A stretch of 64,000 nt of DNA, taken from NCBI RefSeq assembly GCF_042186555.1, contig NC_133328.1, positions 499,623,106 through 499,687,105 of the forward strand, written 5' to 3'. Shown piece by piece: positions 51,890 through 62,776 of this stretch (position 1 is its first letter; each line of letters starts with the position of its first letter). The notes under the pieces are model-generated. The model was given only the letters and a program-made list of their open reading frames with translations. It searched no databases and was not told the DNA's origin. This stretch comes from Aquarana catesbeiana. Taxonomy: Eukaryota > Chordata > Amphibia > Anura > Ranidae. Made by a program: the position numbers and the translations under genes.

Positions 51890-52440
51890 GAAATGTGCTT
51901 CAATGGGCAGCTGTCACAGACCACAAGTGAGAGCCGGCATATGCGATGTCAAACATTGTCCTTGTCCCGCTCCACGTCCGTTTCGTCACGCAACGTCTTA
52001 AAGAAAGGATTTGTAACACTAATTCTGGTCACACGACGAAATGGACGTAGGGCGGGGCAAGGATGCTGTTTGACACTGCATATGCCTGCTCATGCTTGTG
52101 GCCTGACAGGTCCAGAGACGAGCAGCTATTGTTAGCCGGACGTGATACTCCCTAGTGCCGGGTAGGCACTCTTCAAATGTGAGTGGATTACAGAGGAATT
52201 TTTTTTTTATTTACCTGCAAGATGTTTTTACACTATGGAAGCCTCCTTCCTTCTGTTTTGTTTTCCCTTTGATTCACTGTGACCTGTGTAAGGGGAATTT
52301 GACTGTAAAATGGTGACTGGTGATCATTTGAAGATATTATTGATCCTCTTGCTGGGCTATAATTCATTGATCTGTTAAGTCCATTTTGGTGTGAGTGGTG
52401 AAGGATTCACACAGCGGTGGAGCACTTGATGCACATAGAG
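51890..52440. mobile_element. Fold-back element in DIRS-5 (third copy type)
   Basis: Imperfect arms 51911-51990 and 52031-52109 (CTGTCACAGACCACAAG with CTTGTGGCCTGACAG; CCGTTTCGTCACG with its CGACGAAATGG inverse). A tail of about 330 nt follows, with GATTCACACAGCGGTGGAGC. The inner CGTTTCGTCA core resembles the inner palindrome at 45125-45135. Limits and duplication not resolved. Confidence 0.5.
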
Positions 52441-52445
52441 ACGTT

Positions 52446-52990
52446 TTTTTACAAAAAATAAAGGACTAGGTCTTCACTGACGTGGAAGTCTGATACCACC
52501 TCAGGAAGAAAAGAAGAAAGAATAGTCTTCTTTGCGGAGAATGGGGAATGGCTCCTAACAAGAAGAAAGCTGATAGCTCAGAGACACATCTGGCAGACAT
52601 GATAGCAACCAAGAAGGCCACTTTGCATAGGAGATTCTCTAAGGGGATATTCCTGATGTGTTCAAAGGGTGGTTTCTGCAGTGTAGAGAGAACCAGACTC
52701 AGGTGCCAAGGAAGCACAAAATGCTGTAAGGGGGACCTGATCTGAGATACACCTAGAATAAAGGTTCTGACAAGACAGAGTGAGGCCAGGGTTTTTTGGA
52801 AAAGAACGACACATATCCTTTAAATTGCTTACGGCAAAGTTCTGGTCAAGTCCTGTTTGTATGAGGGCAGAATATGAGGCACAAACTAATTTCTAGGACT
52901 GAAGTACCTGTGTGAACAGCAGGCAAAGAAGGACTTCCAGCTATGACAGTACATCTTTTTTGAAGCGTCTTTTCTTGCTTTTAGTAAAGT
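52446..52990 (-). pseudogene. DIRS-5 tyrosine recombinase fragment
   Basis: The frame 52717-52466 reads LPWHLSLVLSTLQKPPFEHI, KVAFLVAIMSARCVSELSAF. The VAIMSARCVSEL block is the catalytic arginine box, with Cys for the second Arg. Continuation toward the N-terminus is only weakly readable up to 52990. The H-x-x-R and Tyr boxes are not recognisable, since the fold-back and MITE insertions occupy that part. Confidence 0.7.
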
Positions 52991-52999
52991 AGGACTGAC

Positions 53000-54720
53000 A
53001 GACTCAGAGACCCCTTGTCTCTTACGACCTGGGCTTCACCAGTCATGCCATAAGATCCAGTGAATGAGAAGCAGGATGTAATAGGGGGCCCTGAAAAAGC
53101 AGGTCTGGCCTGCTGTGTAGCGGCCAGGGGTTGTCTCCTAGTATTTTGAGTATGTCTGTGTACCAGGTTCTTCTGTGCCAGTTTGGTGCAATAAGAAATA
53201 TCAATTTCTTAGCACTGGCGAAAAGGAATAGATTAGCCCGAACTGAGAAAAGGGAAATATTAAATTATTGCCTGTGCAAGAGGATCCTTGGTCCTGGCCA
53301 AAAAGGTAGCCAGAGGCCAGAATATCCACATCCAGGGTTCCCATCTCTGACATGTCAGAATGAAGTGGTTAGGGAGAAAGGACCATTGCCCTTGGTCCAG
53401 GTGGTGACGGCTAAGGTAATCCACCTTTCAGTTGTCCACTTTTGGAATGTGAACAGTAGAAGACGCTGGGCAGTGTTTATCCATCCATGAGATGATCTGG
53501 CTTGCTTCCTTTGAGGCTGCATGACTCCTGGTGCCCCCTGATGACTGATGTAGGGCACAGCTGTAATGTTGCCTGATTTCACCCTGATTAGGTGTCCCTG
53601 CAGAAGGGGGATCCAGTAATTCAGAGCTATTCTTAATGTTCTAAGTACCAGGATGTTGATGGGCAGCTTGGCTTTCTTTGGTGACCATGTTTCCTGAACT
53701 GTGAGGGACTGGAACACTCCTCCCAGCCTGAAAGCCTGGCATCTGTCCTTATGGCCCTCCAGTGGTATGGCAGAAAGGACTTCCAATATTGTCAAGGCCG
53801 GGCTTGAAATCCACCAGACAAGAGTTTTCCTTTCTTGGCTGGATAGGAAAGGGTAAGCTCAGAGAAGGAGCATGCTTGATTCATGCTAACAAGATGTGTT
53901 GGAGAGATCTTGAATGAAACTGGCCACATGGGTCAGCATTGACAGAGGGGCATCTCTCTGATCTCAAGTCCAGAGCACAAGTTCTGAGAAACAGCAATTG
54001 TTTGTCTAGAAGGAAGACTTTTGCTTGTGCTGTGTCCACAATTAGGCCCAACTATTCCAGGTGAAGAGTAAATAGTAGAATTTTGGAAGTTGATCACTCA
54101 ACCAAAAGCCTGAAGCAACTGAATAGTCCTGTGGACATTTGCAGATACAGTAGCTAAGAGGGAGAGGAAAGAAGGTCTTCTAGATAACATGTGACCTGGA
54201 GTTCTTAAAAAGGGCAAGAAGAGGTGCAAGGACCTTTCTGAATACCCATGGGGCAGATATTAGGCCAAAAGGGGAGTTAAACAAACTGGAAGGGACTTCC
54301 TCCTACTGCACAAAGCACTGATGAGGTGGATAGATGGAAATCTGCAGATACGCATCTTGGGTGTCTACAGATGCCAAGTATTCCCCTTGTCTCAGAGATG
54401 CAATCACTGACCTTGCCGGTTCCACGCAAAGTTTTTGAATTTGAAATTGAAATTGGTTTAAGGGATTTTAGGTCCAGTGATAATATCACTGTTAAATTTT
54501 GGCACCGTGAACAGCTTGGAATATAATCTTTTGTACCTGCCCTCGAGAGGTACTGGACTTACTCCCAGGAATGGTTCAGGGCCTTCTGCAAATCAGACTG
54601 TCTTTGTGTTGAGGGGTAGTGTCTCAAACTCTATTTTGTACTCCCTTGAAACCACTGATTGAACCCACAGGTCTGGGACATCCATGACCCAAAAGAAAGT
54701 CAAACTGACAATATCCTTCC
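53000..54720 (-). pseudogene. DIRS-5 reverse transcriptase / RNase H remains
   Basis: RNase H is visible at 53795-53355: LPINILVLRTLRIALNYWIP and VKSGNITAVPYISHQGAPG, the counterparts of LPINILEIRAARLAL and IQSDNATAVAYINHQGGTR in DIRS-4. The catalytic Asp of the SDN motif has become Gly. The region upstream (53850-54720) aligns only loosely with reverse transcriptase; no intact YLDD was read. Dead. Confidence 0.68.
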
Positions 54721-54834
54721 CCCGCACTTAGTAGCAAGGACACCCCTTCAGTGGAAAGAGGGCTTCTAGACTCTTTGGTGGACACTGTGGGTCAAGTTTT
54801 GCACTGAAGAAAGGAGGAATGCTATTGAAATTGC

Positions 54835-55490
54835 TCAGTTAAAGTATGGTCCCAGAATACAGGATTGTGCTGGTTGTTCAAGTTGTTGGTTGAGGTTTGG
54901 CAGACAAAAAAAATGCAGAAAAAAATGGTTGAAGAGCTGGGCCCACAATTGTAAAGAGAACTTCCTATCAAAAGAATCCTTAAATGAAGGAACATCTTCA
55001 ATTGGAGAAGTGAGAGGTTTATTTAAGGCTGAGACAAAAAGGTCTACTACTGCAACAGAGGACTTTTTGTAAAGGCTTTTTGCTTCAGATAGAGCATTGA
55101 TTTCCAAAAAGGATGAATATCTTTTCTGGAGTTACCCAATTGTCATAAATTGCCCACTCTATTTGTTCATGAATGGGGAATGTCTGTTTACAATTAGCAG
55201 GTCTCAAAGCGGCATGGCGAGACAGGGGAGAGTCAAGTGACAATGCCGAAACTTTTGTGCACAGCAGGAGTGGGCATATCTGCAATGGCAAGCATGTTGT
55301 TTAAAGCCGTAACATCAGGTATATAAGTGCATGGGGGTGAGAAATCTTCCACAGCCTCCTCTAGCACTGCCTCTGGGTTCTGTTCATTCACTTCTATTTC
55401 TGCCTCTTCTAGGGTGGGTGTTTCAGGATTCAACTCAGGTAAAAACAGTGGAGTTGGAGAAGTAGCCTGGTATCTTTGCACCCTGAACAT
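54835..55490 (-). pseudogene. DIRS-5 gag-like ORF1 remains
   Basis: Three frames carry ORF1-like text: VQRYQATSPTPLFLPELNPE with an acidic stretch (EEAEIEVNEQNPEAVLEEAV); TFPIHEQIEWAIYDNWVTPE, which corresponds to VFPVHKFLSEIIKREWKDPE of DIRS-2; and NALSEAKSLYKKSSVAVVDL. The acidic region, FP-x-H motif and order match DIRS ORF1. Broken. Confidence 0.62.
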
Positions 55491-55689
55491 TGATGGTTGT
55501 ATTAAAGCTGTTATTTATCTGAGGAATTGTGCCCTAATAGTAATTAGGGAGGCAACTCATTTTGTATCTGAGATGGAGCAAGAATTAGATGCAGAGATTG
55601 GTGTTAAAATCGGGTCCTGCTCTGATGCATGGGAGCCACTGTCAGTATGAGATTGAGCTTTGATGGAGAAAACGTGTTAAAGATGGAAT

Positions 55690-56640
55690 ACACAGCATCC
55701 CAGGTGCCGACTGTTCTTTAACAAAGTTCTCATGGCAAAAGGGCAGGTAATGGCAGCATAAAATAGTCCACACTCCTGGGTACAAAACAAACCTTTGGCT
55801 CACAGCCTGGAAAAACTTGTCCCTTAAAAGGGTTACACCCCCGCCTGCCTCAGGGGCTCAAAGCCCATATCAGCAGTGATAAGCAGCCAACCACTCTAAC
55901 CCCCTCTGTCCTACGTCACACTCCACCTCACAGACACCTGCCAATGGCTGCCTGCTCCTTTTCAGGCCTCTCCTGCAGATGACTTGACCCTTTTAGGACC
56001 AAAGTCCCTGTAATCAAGGTTAAAGGCTCTTTCCCACCCAAAGCCTCTCCGGTCCTCCAAATTCCGGTTTCCATATAAGGACTTGCCAATCTTGGGAAAT
56101 TTGTAAGTCAGTTTATCCTTTTCTAGCTGGAACGCCTCATTCTGCGAGGGTGAGAACCTCAGACTACTCCAAAACTGCATCCAAATGAACCCTCTTAAAG
56201 GGGTCACAAGCCAAAATAATGGAGAAACATACCTGCCTTCTAGGACTCATTCCTGGTGTGCTGTACAGAGCTCTAGTTGGAAGTACTTGACATGTGGTGT
56301 GATGCAACACCTGGTCATCCCGAGACTAAGCTCTGAGTGGGTAGGTTTTAGCACCAAGTTTTAATAGTTTGGGCTGGAAAGTAAATAGATTCCAAACAAA
56401 GTCTCTGTTTCCTGATATTTTTAATGTAAGAACACATACTATTGTGGAGCTACAGTAACGGTCAGTGACGGGGTGACCCTTTCTTACCAGTCCACATCGG
56501 TGGTCCCTATATACTGTAGAACCACAACATACTTTTGTGGAAAAAAATACGAGCCTCATACTAGGCAAAAAGGGTTCTCTATGGACAGTGGTACACCTTC
56601 CTGGAGTTTTACTTTTTAGCCTTGAGGAGGGCAAGAATGA
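55690..56640. other. Unassigned segment between DIRS-5 and the solo LTR
   Basis: Holds an 81-codon minus ORF (56207-55962) with a charged Arg/Asp/Phe-rich end (ERAFNLDYRDFGPKRVKS) that I do not recognise. It might be the C-terminus of a DIRS ORF1, judging from its basic character. No ends or duplications seen. Confidence 0.3.
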
Positions 56641-56645
56641 TAGAA

Positions 56646-57352
56646 TGTCATGGTTATGCAGTAATCTTTCTCTGTCAGCTTACCTTCTCCTCATGTGTTC
56701 AGACTAAGAGGCCAGCCACTCACACCTGGCTGGTTTTATAACCTCTCCTCTAAGCATGGCCCCACCCGGGAACCCTATATTAACCTGTGCACTGCAAGCC
56801 AGCAGTGCTGATCAACCTTTGTGTGTTTTGGCTTCCAGTTCCTGCCTGCCGTGTGCTCTACGTTTGTTTCTGTTACCGACCTTTGGCGTGTTCTCAACTA
56901 TTGCTGTCTGCTCGTGACCCTGAAATTTGGTGTGTCCCTGACTATCCCTGTTTGCCTGTGACCCTGAACCTTGGCGTGAACTCTGTTGTCCTTGTCTGCT
57001 TGTGGCCCTGACCTTGGCTTTTTCCTTGACTATCCCTATCCTCCTGTTGCCTACTGTGGGTGTGAGCTGGGGGACCCTGGGGGTCGCGACCTGGAGCCAG
57101 CTGCAGCCCAGTCCATCCTCACCACTAGAGGCTCTAGTGAACACCTGCTGGCTCTTAGACTCTGCGCCCCAGGGAATCTTACGCTCTAACCCCAGTGGGA
57201 TCCGTGTTGGTGTTCCAGCGGTCCTGCTTTACTTACCACCCTGACCACCCGGACTCCCATCCGCAGCAGTCAGACGTAGGGTCCACTACCTTGCGGTGCA
57301 CTCCTGATCCCAATGGTGTGCATCTGTCACCTAGCCTCGAGGTGACCTGACA
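56646..57352 (+). mobile_element. Solo LTR, 707 bp
   Basis: Begins TGTCATGG and ends CCTGACA (TG...CA), with a perfect 5-bp duplication TAGAA (56641-56645 and 57353-57357). The interior has repeated GTGACCCTGA.CTTGG-type segments (about 56910-57020). The size and duplication fit an LTR retrotransposon left as a solo LTR by recombination. A Gypsy-type origin is a guess; no internal coding region remains. Orientation is by assumption. Confidence 0.75.
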
Positions 57353-57357
57353 TAGAA

Positions 57358-58440
57358 ACACCCCTATGCCTCTGGACTTAGGCTTCAACAGCAATGCCAT
57401 AAAAGCCAGCAACTCTAGGGCAGGATGTAAGATTTGACTTTGCAACAGTAAATCTGGTCAAATTGGAAGACCCCATGGCTTGTCCACCAAAAAATCTACA
57501 ATGTCTGCAAACAATGTTCATCCTGGCCGAGCAAGTACTAACAAAATTACCAGAATGCACTATATGTTTATTCTGTGCAACACACAAGGAAGAAGCTGAA
57601 ATGAAGGGAAGGCATACTGTAGATCAGGGAAAACCGATCCCAAGGAGCCACCAGGGCATCAACCACAAATGCTTGGGGATCCACAGTTCGACACTCAAAC
57701 CTGTCCAGTTTGTTTACCAGTAGATCTACATCAAGTGTCCCCCACTGAAAACAAATCTCAGTGAACACCCTAGGGAGAAGGGTTTATTCTCCTGGATTTA
57801 GCTACTGAGAAAGTGAACCTGCCAATTTTCCATGCCGGGAGTGTGCATCGCTGAGAAGGCCAGAACAAAATGTTCTGTCCAAGACAAGGTCAGGTCAGAT
57901 TCTTCTGGATGTCTCCTTGATGGCTGTTTTATGCCACAGCCGTGGCATTGTACAACTGCACACTGACAGGGTCAAAGGAAATCACCTGAAGCTTCAGGGT
58001 GTCGACTGGCAACTTCCTCTCCTCTGATGACACATTCCCTGAACCAAGAGGTTCTCCAGAACACCACCACAACCCTACAGGCTAGCATCCATTGTCAAAT
58101 TCATCAGAAGAAAGGCTCTCCTGGTATCCATAATTTGAGGGCAGACCTGGTCTTGGGAGTCAAATGCATTGGCAGGTTCAAGGAGTCCTGAGGTTTGTCC
58201 CATACCAACAGGATATTAATCTAAAGAGCTCTATAGTGAATTTGCATATTAAAAAAATGCATCAAAATTGGCAATCATCTTCCCCAGCACCCTCATACAG
58301 GCCCAAAATCAAGAGACTTTCCAATAACCACAGGTGATCAACCAGGGACAAAAGAGAGCCATTTCTTCTGCAAAAGTAGTAAATTTTGCCTGAGCCTTAA
58401 CAAGGTCCAAGACCAATACTCCAGATGCCATGTGGGACCA
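57358..58440 (-). pseudogene. DIRS-6 RNase H / tail remains
   Basis: The frame 57768-57568 reads FTEICFQWGTLDVDLLVNKL, DRFECRTVDPQAFVVDALVA and PWDRFSLIYSMPSLHFSFF. It is the counterpart of the DIRS-3 tail (FLQICQHWGTQDVDLLASSF...WDQYSLIYAFPP). RNase H text is only faint (57890-57960, ATAVA-like). Reverse transcriptase is not readable. Confidence 0.65.
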
Positions 58441-59560
58441 ACCGTTTCGGTCTGTTGATCCGATGCCTCATCCTGCCACAAAAAAGGAGAGGAGGGGAAG
58501 AAGAGCGGCCACAAATATGTCCTGCGCGTTACAAAACAGTGAGAACCTTTAAGAGCTGACCTCGCAAACCAGAAATGGCTGCAGAAAATTCCTCCCTTGA
58601 TACAAAGGAACTGGAGAATTATGCCCCTGAGACAGTGGAAATGCAAGTAAAGGGCAGGGATTTAGAGCTGGTCTGAACCTTAGGGGAGCCATTAAAGGAC
58701 AAAAGACAGTGGATTAGTAGTATTTTGATACACTTATAATGGAGAAGACACCCAGCTGAGAGGAGGGCCAGCCCAAACCAGAACTGTGTAGGGTGGTAAG
58801 TCACCCTCGACAGACAAGTGTACCAGTACTTGTGCCCTGGTGCCGATGCCCTGTAGGCTCCTGTCCTGTACAGGGTCTGTGGCTGAGTAGCTGAACCAAT
58901 GGAGCTGTTCTGTGCTGTTGTAGTCAGAGCCTGTGATCGCATTAGTTACTGTGCCTTCCCGGGAAACCAGCAAGATGGCCCCTGAGCAGACACATGAGAT
59001 GACATCATTGCACACCATCCATCCTTTTGGAACACCAGACCTACAGTGTATTACTCTGCCTACAAGTTCAACCTACACAGCGCCAATGCACATTAAACAC
59101 TGCAAGGACAAGACTACCATATCTCCCACCTTTTACAGAGGCACTCACCGATCCCATGTTGCATGCCCAATCTATTCCACTCATGATGGGCGCACCACCC
59201 AGGACCTTTAGGAACTCAACTACCCTCCAATGGGGTCACCACCCTGGACCTATAAAGCACCTTGCCAGCGAAGTCATCTGATACATAGTACCCAGGAGAT
59301 CGATGTCCACAGGATACAAAAACAACCGGCAGCATTACAGGCTGTCCTCAAGCTTGCACGTGAAGTTAGAGTACAGTCTAGGCCTTTTGGCCCTAGGCGA
59401 CCAACCCTGATGATGCCCTTCTCCAGCCTAGAAGGGTTTCTCAGAACATGCTAGAAAATAAGGGACTAAGCCCATGAAGAAGATCTCCAGAATGACATTT
59501 GCAGGCACTACCGCCATCTAACGACACTAGCTAAAATACTGAGGCTTAGCTGAGCTGGGA
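57358..59560 (-). mobile_element. DIRS-6: decayed DIRS fragment
   Basis: 57358-58440 corresponds to the tail, RNase H and reverse transcriptase part (see the pseudogene entry). 58440-59560 is probably leader/ORF1 DNA: 59195-59480 resembles the DIRS leaders, with CCTATAAAGCACCTTGCCAG and AAAATACTGAGG. No recombinase or terminal repeat found. The solo LTR sits at its 3' edge. Confidence 0.6.
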
Positions 59561-59730
59561 GGGCAGGGGCTATGCCTGGGTAGGGATTTTTGCCTTTTTT
59601 TCTTTTTAACCAGTATTCATAAAGCGGCATAACATAAGTAGTGATAAGTGGTAATGAACACGAAGTGCCCTGTAAAGTACAATTAAGAAATAGGAATTTG
59701 TGGATTTTAGTAAACATGAATCCTTTAAGA

Positions 59731-60638
59731 CAGTGGTTCTCAACCTTCTAGTGCCGTGACACCTTGATTTCCCAAGTTGTGGGTACCCCTAACAGAAAAT
59801 TATTTTCGTAGCGTGGGTTGTCAGCACTCAAAGCAAGACAAGTAATTTGCGCCCCTAACCCACGGACATTTAGCGCTCCCTGAGTCCCTTCCACTCGTAC
59901 AGTGTTAAAACCCCTTATGGTACATTTTAGGATGTACCACTCTTTCTCTTTGTTCTTCTCTTTCCCTTTTTTCTCTCTCTATCCTAATTTCCTGTTTTTT
60001 TCCCCATCCCTCTCTCTAGCCACCTTTCTTGTTCTCTTATTCTTTCTCTCCCTTTTTCTTTGGTCCTCCCCCTCTTTTCCTCTCCGTTCCATGTATTCTC
60101 TATTTATATTCCTTCTCTTACTTCTTGGTGGGGGTGGGGGGAATGGGATGAGTGGCAGTGCTGGCGGGGAGTTGGGATGAGTGGCAGTGCTGGGGGAAGT
60201 TCTGATCAACCAACTTAGGTGCTCTTGATCAAGGTCATCTGCTGATCTGAGAACTGTAGTGGTGACTTTTAATGGCAACTATAATTACAGGTAGTGTTAC
60301 TCACTGTGTCTCAGACGTTGTGGTGTCTCGTAGCAGTGACACCTATGCCGAAATCAGGAGATAGGGTCTCCTCCAGCGACTCCCACTTCACATTCCTCAC
60401 TAGTCAGCTGACCTCTAGTCTCTGCCCCCCAGCCATGCCGTGAACTGAATGGGCGGCTGCGAAGAAGCTGAGTGGGCAGCTGCAAGCTCCAGGAACAGCC
60501 CAGCTGGGTGGCCACAGGCTCCAGGGACAGCCCTGCTGGGCGGCCGCAAAAGGGCTGGGAGGTGCGGGCTTCAGAAACGGCCCAGGATTCAGTGACCCCT
60601 GGCAAATCATCATTTGACCCCCAGGCTGAGAACCGCTG
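59731..60638. mobile_element. hAT element, 908 bp, inverted copy of the 7556 family
   Basis: Ends are CAGTGGTTCTCAACCT and, inverted, CAGCGGTTCTCAGCCT. The duplication is CTTTAAGA (59723-59730) / CTTTAGGA (60639-60646), 8 bp with one difference. Content is the reverse of the non-inserted parts of 7556-14344. It shows the empty TTAA site for the piggyBac-type insertion. No transposase. Confidence 0.88.
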
Positions 60639-60665
60639 CTTTAGGAAATCAATAGAAATATTTAC

Positions 60666-60756
60666 CTGTAACCAAGCTGTGATTAATTTGTCCCCCTAGA
60701 CACCCAAGTATTCGTACTACTCGGTTCCTCACTGATGATAAAGATGCCTCTTCTTT
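60666..60756 (-). CDS. PRKDC: PRKDC exon (most 5' exon in window)
   Basis: A 91-bp exon encoding KEEASLSSVRNRVVRILGCL, GGQINHSLVTG, matching vertebrate [27 protein letters not shown]. The acceptor is TTTGCAG at 60757 and the donor ACAG|GTAAAT at 60666/60665. It enters in phase 0 and leaves in phase 1, completing a codon with the exon at 49877-50040. The hAT at 59731-60638 begins only 19 nt into the downstream intron. Upstream exons lie beyond the window. Confidence 0.94.
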
Positions 60757-60835
60757 CTGCAAACAAAAAGAACCTCTTACAGCTCCAAAGTTCAATTAAG
60801 TATAAATGGATTTTAACTTAAAGTGTCTGTAACCC

Positions 60836-60868
<33 letters not shown>

Positions 60869-61492
60869 TGTGTTCCCTTAAAGCATGTTATACTGCACAG
60901 TGCTTGTGTGGTGTAATTTGTCCCTTTCTATCACCTGAAGTACCTGGCTGATTCTGCCTGGTGCGGCTGTCCCCTCTGTAAACTAACCACAGTTTATCAT
61001 GGCTGCTGAGCCCCGACACCATGGTCAATTTACGTTCTTTTGTCATCCCGTTGTCTCTGTATTTTCTCTCCCACCCCCTCACTTCCTGTCTGTCAGCTAG
61101 TGACGGTGCCCGCCCTTCCCCTCCTGCTGCTAAAATTACTGTGTAATGTACATTCAATCCACTCTGTTTGAAAACGTTCTATGCTCGAGAGTATGTTCTT
61201 TGTAAAAAAAAAAAAATGCAGATTTCTACCTTATTTCATAACGTCGCTCAAGTGACTGCTCACTGCTCTCCTCCTCTCCTCCTCCTGGCTGACGTCAGTG
61301 GGGGATTCTCAGCCTCTCCCGCTGTAGCTGTCAGATCGGAAGAGGGAGCAGCAAGCAGTCACATGGAGCGCCGAGCGGCATTATGAAATAAGGTAGAAAT
61401 CGGCATATTTGTTATTCAAAGAATGTGCACTAGAGCATAGAACGTTTTCTAACAGAGAGGATTGTACGTACATTACAAGGTGGCGTTACAAC

Positions 61493-62760
61493 TAGAGGTC
61501 GACCGATATGGGTTTTTCTCTGGCCGATGCCGATGCCGATATTTAGAAATCGCAGTGGCCGATGGCCGATATGTGATGCCGATTTTTTTGGGCCGATATA
61601 TTAGGCCGATTTTTTTTTTTTTTTTTCCCCTTCATCTCATAAAATCTAACATTTAGACCCCTTTCACACTGGGGCTTTTTTCAGGCGCTTTTGGGCTAAA
61701 AATAGCGCCTGTAAAGTGCCTGTAAAACGGCTCCCCTGCAGTCTCAGTGTGATATCCCGAGAGCTTTCACACTGAGGCGATGCGCTGGCAGGATGTTAAA
61801 ATAAAGTCCTGCAAGCAGCATCTTTGGAGCGGTGTATACCACCACTCCTGCCCATTGAAATGAATGCACACCGCTGCCAAAGCGCCTGCAAAGCGTTTCG
61901 GCAGCGGCGCTTCAGGCGCGCATTTAACCTCTTCCTCGGCTGCTGCTGGGTGATAAGCTCCCCGCTAGCAGCCGAATAGCGCCGCTAAAATGACGGTAAA
62001 GCGCCGCTAAAACTAGCAGCGTTTTACCGTCAACGCATGCCCGCTCCAGTGTGAAAGCAACCTAAAGTGATACAGAAATTTTTTTTACATTTAAACATTT
62101 ATTAAACAAAACAAACCTCCAATCAGTTCACTTGTATGTAGAATTTAGATTAAAAAAAATATAAAAAAAAAACTATATCTTAAAAATTAATACACAAAAA
62201 CAGGTAATCAAAACTTTTGGACAAAAAAAAATGGGCTAACTTTACTGCTTAGTTTTTTTTTTTAATTTATTAGTGTATTTTTTTTTTAAATTGCGTTTGA
62301 AAGACCGCTGCGCAAATACCGTGTGACATAAAATATTGCAACAACCGCTATTTTATTCCCTAGGGTCTCTGCTAAAAAAAATATATATAATGTTTGGGGG
62401 TTCTAAGTGATTTTCTAGCAGAAAATACAGGATTTTTACTTGTAAGCAACAAGTGTCAGAAAAGATTTAGTCTTTAAATGGTTAAACTGAAAACTTCTCC
62501 ACGGAGTTCAGTCTATTGATAAAAAAGAACTTGAAGAGATACAAATGTATCTTCTTATCAGACTTGGCAGGCTGCCCAGAGAAGGAGAGAAGATAACTTT
62601 CAGGCAACTTGCATTGACTTATATTACAGAAGTCATTTGCAAGTCACGGCTGAAGTTATAATCGGCCTTTTTTATCAGCACAATCGGCCGATGCCGATTA
62701 AGTAAAAAACGCCAAATATCGGCCGATATATCGGCCGGCCGATATATCGGTCGACCTCTA
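61493..62760. mobile_element. hAT-type element with TAGAGGTCGACCGAT ends
   Basis: Terminal repeats are TAGAGGTCGACCGATA and its inverse at 62745-62760. Perfect 8-bp duplication GTTACAAC at 61485-61492 and 62761-62768. GGCCGATATATCGGCC-type palindromes are dense at both ends. It contains a nested TTTCACACTGG MITE (61658-62062). No transposase ORF. Confidence 0.88.
61658..62062. mobile_element. MITE with TTTCACACTGG ends, second copy
   Basis: CCCTTTCACACTGGGG at the left and the inverse CCAGTGTGAAAGC at the right. Shares GGAGCGGTGTATACCACC and GCCCATTGAAATGAATG with 47391-47700. A second TTTCACACTGAGG at 61764 suggests a partial duplication at the left end. Confidence 0.68.
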
Positions 62761-62776
62761 GTTACAACCACTTTAA

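Larger units (their letters stand above)
50765..56640 (-). mobile_element. DIRS-5: decayed DIRS element
   Basis: The 3' terminal repeat and internal region lie at about 50765-51040 (TTGGAGTACAGTACAGGAC and its inverse GTCCTGTACTGTTCTTTAAG). Then recombinase (52446-52990), RNase H and tail (53000-53800), reverse transcriptase (53850-54720) and ORF1 (54835-55490). The 5' limit is unclear (55700-56640). Insertions are a TTAA MITE fragment (51045-51390) and a fold-back (51890-52440). It is more diverged than DIRS-1 to DIRS-4, so probably older. Confidence 0.72.
60822..62772. mobile_element. TTAA-flanked MITE split by a hAT
   Basis: TTAA at 60818-60821 and 62773-62776. Ends are AGTGTCTGTAACCC and, inverted, AGTGGTTGTAAC. 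Inner inverted arms are at 61165-61250 and 61380-61460 (GAAAACGTTCTATGCTC... and its reverse). An A-run lies at 60838-60864. Without the hAT insertion it is about 675 bp. Confidence 0.72.

Noticed and set aside
59902..60278. Leu/Ser/Phe-rich and Arg/Lys-rich ORFs resembling membrane or basic proteins
   Set aside because: Pyrimidine/purine-rich low-complexity DNA of the hAT element; the same tract at 7959-8189 gives the same kind of ORF.
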